Shown piece after piece: positions 53,686 through 64,000 of a stretch of 64,000 nt of DNA. The translations under genes and the position numbers were made by a program. The notes beneath the pieces were generated by a model. It was given only the letters and a program-made list of their open reading frames with translations. It ran no database searches and was not told where the DNA came from. The first letter of the stretch is position 1, and each line of letters opens with the position of its first letter. This DNA comes from Amoebidium appalachense (lineage: Eukaryota; Ichthyosporea): the NCBI GenBank assembly GCA_963693365.1, contig CAVNZM010000010.1, positions 2,852,001 to 2,916,000 of the forward strand, in the 5' to 3' direction.

Positions 53686-54853
53686 GGGGGGGGATACCGA
53701 TGAGTTGGTGTCAGGCACTGGGTAGTGGACGAAGGCATTGCGTATGTTGCCGTGAACCATGGATCTGACTGTGGTCAGCCCCGTGCGGATGGCCGTAACG
53801 ACCTTCTTGGCGTCTGTACCACGGGTCGCGCTGGCCAACATGCTCGTCCAGTGTTCCTTGCCCCTTGAGCTCAGTACATCATGTGCAGTCGGCATCACAG
53901 TCTTGATGGCCTCGAGGGTAGCAAGGGCCAGACTACAATTGTCCAACTCGTTGACAGTGGGGTTGACCAACAGCATCACCTGGTAGACCTGGTGAGACTT
54001 GGTGAACTGCTTGACGTTGTCATTCTGTGGCAAACATGGGAGAGTGGATGGTGTGGGTGTGTGCGTGCGTGTGCGTGCGTGCGTGTTTTTTTTTTTTTTG
54101 GGAGGGTGGGTGTTTTGGGAAGGGGGGGAGGGGGGGGGGGGGGGTGGGGTTAGTTTGAGGTCACACAAACTGGCCATTAAAATACAAACGAAAACAGGAG
54201 TAAAACCTAGTCAAGTTCGAAATTTGTGATGGTTTGATAGTACCAGGGAAAAACAAAGAAAAGAAAAAGGGAAAAAAGACAAAAAAAAGGGGAACAAAAT
54301 AAATGGGTGGCAATTAAGGGCAACTGTAATGCGTATAGGGAAAAGCGAGAGTCTGCAAAAACCATCGAAAGAATATTTACAAGAGAGAATAACAATTTCT
54401 TCCCGTCATATTAGGAGTACCTACCAGCCACTTGACGGTCTTGCCAGGGGTCAACTTCTCAAGCACAGGGATGTCGTCGTCATCATCCTCATCCTCGCTA
54501 TCCGACGAAGGGGGGGTACGCTTGCGGCTGCTTTTGGACTTCTTGCGGGGACTAGGAGTCTCGTGCTCATTCTCCGCATCGCCCGATTCATCACCAGATG
54601 GGCCCTCCGGTGGGATGTTTTCAAACTCAACGAATTTCCCTTCCGGCATGGAATGGCCGGCACCGCGCAGCGCAGCCAGCATCTCATCCCTGCCTGCAGC
54701 GTAGGTAGTCCGCAGCTTGTCCTTCATCGTGGTGGTGGGGTAGCGCTTGCAGACAACCGTAAGGTAGTAGGCCAACCTGATGTCGTCATCCGGAAGAAGG
54801 TACTGCCCGTCGGCATCTTTAGGAAAGTCCTCGTCGGCTCCCCAAGACGACAT
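51585..54853 (-). CDS. Five-exon gene of unknown function, nuclear, two charged tails
   Basis: Exons fit GT-AG rules and all are in phase 0: 54853-54425, 54024-53698, 53236-53027, 52615-52442 (174 bp) and 52067-51585, giving about 540 residues from MSSWGADEDFPKDADGQYLL. Parts: an N-terminal region (LPDDDIRLAYYLTVVCKRYP); a Ser/Asp/Lys-rich linker with KKSKSSRKR, a likely nuclear signal; a helical middle (VVTAIRTGLTTVRSMVHGNI); a core with YPCGRKYSADPDTFHPFG; a GGDYNGGARLSTIKQ block; and a very acidic C-terminus ending in KKRVRNEEEDEERATKKRKE. No catalytic motif is recognised. A partial paralogue lies at 14988-16653 with a 174-bp exon in common. Every intron has a C-homopolymer on the sense strand. 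It may be a host gene family or an accessory gene of the adjacent transposon. Confidence 0.72.
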
Positions 54854-55526
54854 GAGGCGTTTTGGTTTGTCACCGCTTGCAGGAGACTTGGATGTATCTG
54901 TGGATAAAAGTGGGAGTGAGCATGGGTGAAGAAGTAAACTGGAAGGAAGATTGTGTGGGAAACACCACGTGTATACCGTTTACCTTAAACCTAGTTTAGG
55001 GTCATGATATGAGATAGATATGCATATGCAAAGGCATGTGTTGGTTGGTCAATGGATATGGAAAACATATACACAAAACATCCACACTATACATATAGGT
55101 ATTAGTCGGGCATCCAATGGATATAAAGCATCAATCAAAGTATCAATTCTATATGTAATACCTATCCAACAGACATGTGTTTGTTGGCCAACGAACGTGT
55201 ACAAAATATGTGTTGCATATACACACTGATTAGTCGGTTATCCAACAGATACTTAAGCTTATGTTTTTTATCTCGGCAATCTACTAGAACATCGGAAACA
55301 TGCTTCTGTAACACCCAGAAGGTTATTTCGCACATGCCAGCACTTGCAAAACCAAGGAAAGAAAACTACGTGCACACAACACAACAACATACAGAAAACG
55401 AGGCAAGAAAACGTCAGTGTGCTGTTTTCACGCATACAGTATGTGGGAAACACACCAAACAAAAACAAAAGGGATAGAGTATTTTTTTTTTAACGCGGGG
55501 GGGGGGGGGGGGGGGGGGGGGGGGCA
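54854..55526. other. Spacer between the unknown gene and the JmjC gene
   Basis: AT-rich with GGATAT-type motifs (55040-55270) and a G-run at 55497-55524. Downstream exons of the JmjC gene may lie here (minus strand), but no convincing exon was found. Promoter elements of the unknown gene are not distinct. Confidence 0.35.
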
Positions 55527-56941
55527 ACCGATTGCAATGGGGATGTTTAGCCGTCGAACTGTAGCAAATGCTTTCACTACTCTGTCTACGTCTGGGAGGA
55601 AATGTGATCGGCATTCGCAAACATCATACAAGGACAGCTTTTCCAACCAACCAAGTGTGGCAGTGTTCACCGCAAGCGCAACGTTCGGCCCGCACTGGAA
55701 ACCATAGTGCAGGGCTAATGGTGTGGTTTGGACTAGGCAGCCCGGGCGCTGAACGACTATGGTTGGGGCAAGTCCCTTTGACACTAGATACAAGGGTGAT
55801 AGGGGGAGAAAGCACTTGTGCTGGATGGGGTTGGTACAATCTAAATCAGGGAACTCGTTTTTCACAAGTTCCATGATATGAGGGTATTGCCAAGGAGCAT
55901 GTACGAACCACACTTTGAGACCATCCAAAAGAACGCTGGAAGATGACAGCGCTCCGTCTTCTATGTGGGCCGCAAAAACCGACAAGAGAATTTTTCCCGT
56001 GGGTGTTTTATCCGATGTGTTAAGCATTGCATACAAGAAAGCTTCGTTGATTCCTGGCATTCTTTTCCCATAGTGTTCCTGTCCAATTACCGTGTGGTCC
56101 GCAATGATTGTTGGGTCGTAGAGGCGTGCGTCCGTTATTTGAGTTGTCTATTTCAGCATGCTCAACATAAAAACCACCTTCCCCTACAATGTTTTTCTCG
56201 TAGAAAGACATGATTTCCGTTGCATCCATCCGGGACAGCCCAACTACATCTTCAACTGCCCCATCCAACACTTCGTATCCCTCCTTAACCGGCTTTTTCA
56301 CTAGTTGCCCCCATGTTTCTGAAACAGCCCTAACTGTATGTCTAGTGACGTTTTTCTGTATAGTGCGTGCAGGAACAAACTTCATGATGTCACCAAAGGG
56401 AATGGGCGACGCAAAGTTCGTTAACAAGACTGCCCCCTCCCCTTTCGCTTCTGCTTCGTGCAAGGCGCTGAGGGCCTGTAAAGCTTTTTCACATAAACCC
56501 ATGGTTGTGTGTGAACATCTTTTTAACAAAGTACGTGATGGTGAGTGCTGTGTGAAAGAATGCTTGCTTAATGAGAAAGGACGCAGAAGTGAAACTGACC
56601 GGTCGAGGGATATGCGGGGGCTTATATGCGTGCAAGCTCACACAATAAACCCACCCTTTTTGGCGCCAGACAGTACGCGCAAGGCCGCGGGGACTGTTTT
56701 CCTTGGTCACCGTCTCAAGGATAACAGCAGCTCTCTTCTCTGCCTCGCTGCGTGTGTTGGCTCCGCTACCAGCCTGCTTGGTGGCCCCCTGCAACTTCTT
56801 GCCGCCGCCGCCCAAGGGTGTCAGCCCCCCCCTCGAACCGGCGGCCCGGGGCGCCTCTACCTTAACGGGTTTCCCCGCCTTTTTCTTTGGGCTTTTCGTT
56901 TTCTTGGGACTCTTTGACTGTTTGCGTTCGGGGTTGCCCAT
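55527..56941 (-). pseudogene. JmjC-domain protein gene (frameshift in current sequence)
   Basis: Exon 1 from MGNPERKQSKSPKKTKSPKK (56941) is Lys-rich. A likely intron runs from GTGAGCTTGC (about 56640) to TTCTTTCACACAG (about 56546). The next exon holds GLCEKALQALSALHEAEAKG and VEHAEIDNS. A one-base frame change near 56145 leads to YDPTIIADHTVIGQEHYGKR and then the JmjC core: LLSVFAAHIEDGALSSSSVL (His-x-Glu of the Fe(II) site), GLKVWFVHAPWQYPHIMELV and VVQRPGCLVQTTPLALHYGF (second His), ending NVALAVNTATLGWLEKL. JmjC enzymes are 2-oxoglutarate oxygenases, many of them histone demethylases. The donor CG|GTTGCC beside a C-run at 55528 suggests more exons. It lies between the unknown gene and the transposase, on the opposite strand to the latter. 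Confidence 0.72.
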
Positions 56942-58217
56942 GTTTACTTGTGCGAGCCACGTAGACGCACAGGATACGCGTTGGATATACAGCGAGAATA
57001 TGTTAGAGCATTAAACATGCTTGAAATGCATATGTAAAAGCGACCACGTGCTGCAAATTCCTCGTCGGTCCGCGAATCCAATCATCGCGCCGCTGAACGT
57101 CTAACTTGCACCAATCGGCTTCGCTGAAATGTATCTGCATGACCCTCATCCAATCACTTGGGTTGCGCATGCTCTATGTGCTGTGATGTATGCATGCAAA
57201 ATCTGTCAAGGAGCGAATAAACTATACATTTGCTTTAGAATGCTTGGGAAAATACAATTTGGAAAAATTATTCACGGTTTTCTTTGTGGATATTTTCCAG
57301 CCATTATACGGCGGTACTGTTGCCAGTGCTCGCAACTCGAGGCGATCACGTCAGTTGACATCATATTTCCGACGCCACTGGCATTGCCGCAATGCCACAC
57401 AAGCACTGGCCTTCAAGAGCGGAGCAATAACCAGGAAAACCTTTCTTGTCTAGAAATAAACCAAAACCCATAATCTGTAATTATGAGATTGATGTAAACG
57501 TAGGTTACGTTAAGCACCCGTTTTTGCTTTATATAAATATCATGCCAGATCGACTAATTGAAGAACTCTAATACAAACCACCGAGTGACTTTTAGCCAAT
57601 GGAAGCGTCATTTTGCACTAGACAATGGTTGCTGAAAGTTTTGAGAATAATTATCTTGACCTTGAAAAACACAACGTAAACAAAATACATCACGAAATAT
57701 ATAATTAACAAAACACCCTACTAAAATTTTTAAACAGGTATATAGGCAATGCTTTATGTGTTTCTCTACACATAAACAGACAGGAAGAGAACGATAAATC
57801 TAAGACATACCGCAGCGTGACATTTATCCAACCAATATCCCAGAAATAAAACAAAAATGTGATAAGCATGCAGTGCATAAGTATTTTTTTATTAAGCTAG
57901 ATATTTATATTTTTCTTTTGTTTCTACGAATTACTTACTAGAGGAAATAGCATAGTAATCTTTCTTTTTGTAGTCTTTTGTTCTAGTAGCCCAGCAGTGA
58001 AATGCTGTTTATCACACGGCTAGATGAAAGCATGAGCCGCGACCAATATGAGGCTGAATTGAATCTAAGATTGACACCCAATGGAATTCAGGCTGGATCT
58101 AGCGCAGTAGATCCCACCCCAAAAGTATCCAGAATACATCTCGATTGCATGTAGAATGAGTTCGGAATACCTGCCTTGTTTTTCGCTTTAAAGTTTTCTT
58201 GAAATGCAACAGCAAAC
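56942..58217. other. Divergent intergenic region between JmjC gene and transposase
   Basis: AT-rich. It contains CCAAT-type motifs (ATCCAATCAC 57148, TAGCCAATGG 57593, AACCAATATC 57828) and one possible small ORF (57190-57453). It probably holds the promoters of both divergent genes. No inverted terminal repeat was found by eye. Confidence 0.4.
57190..57453 (+). CDS. Hypothetical 87-residue ORF
   Basis: An open frame from ATG with a basic, Arg/His-rich second half (RNSRRSRQLTSYFRRHWHCR). No family recognised. The first half includes LEKLFTVFFVDIFQPL. Codon use looks less AT-rich than the surrounding DNA, which is weak support. It could be an exon or a chance ORF in a promoter region. Confidence 0.2.
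   Translation: MHAKSVKERINYTFALECLGKYNLEKLFTVFFVDIFQPLYGGTVASARNSRRSRQLTSYFRRHWHCRNATQALAFKSGAITRKTFLV

Positions 58218-64000
<5,783 letters not shown>

Overview
This window looks like nuclear DNA of a unicellular eukaryote, probably an alga or another protist. The evidence is spliceosomal introns with GT-AG ends, dense retroelements, long CA/TG and poly-G/poly-C tracts, and a nuclear insertion of mitochondrial DNA. The inserted mtDNA carries rps13 and an atp6 that reads UGA as Trp. That combination argues against animals and typical fungi, but I cannot name the lineage.

1-44.8 kb is a nest of tyrosine-recombinase (YR) retroelements of the PAT/Ngaro type, which have split direct repeats in the order A1 - ORFs - B1 A2 - B2. 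YRE-1 is the main family. It has one near-complete copy (35563-41178), truncated or rearranged copies on both strands, and 'solo' A2-B2 units. It encodes a gag-like ORF1, an RT-RNase H ORF2 and a YR ORF3. YRE-2 is seen as two internally deleted copies. YRE-3 (22272-29396) is a second full element whose gag is split by about 1.65 kb of mtDNA. Tandem arrays (about 181 bp and about 147 bp units) serve as landing sites and allow empty sites to be reconstructed: YRE-1 inserts precisely, without target duplication.

44.8-50.3 kb is a decayed Ty3/Gypsy chromovirus-like LTR element: gag with zinc knuckle, protease, partial RT, then a deletion joining RT to the integrase C-terminus plus chromodomain.

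51.6-63.1 kb is the most unusual part. It holds a five-exon gene of unknown function on the minus strand (a partial paralogue lies at 15.0-16.7 kb), a JmjC-domain gene on the minus strand, and, divergently on the plus strand, a six-exon Plavaka/KDZ-like transposase with an N-terminal C2H2 finger. Ten of the twelve introns defined here for these genes contain C-homopolymers on the sense strand. The cluster may be one large DNA transposon with accessory genes, but no terminal repeats were identified, so this is a hypothesis.

No rRNA, tRNA or CRISPR array was recognised. Exon boundaries and frameshift calls were made by eye; homopolymer-linked frameshifts could be sequencing errors.
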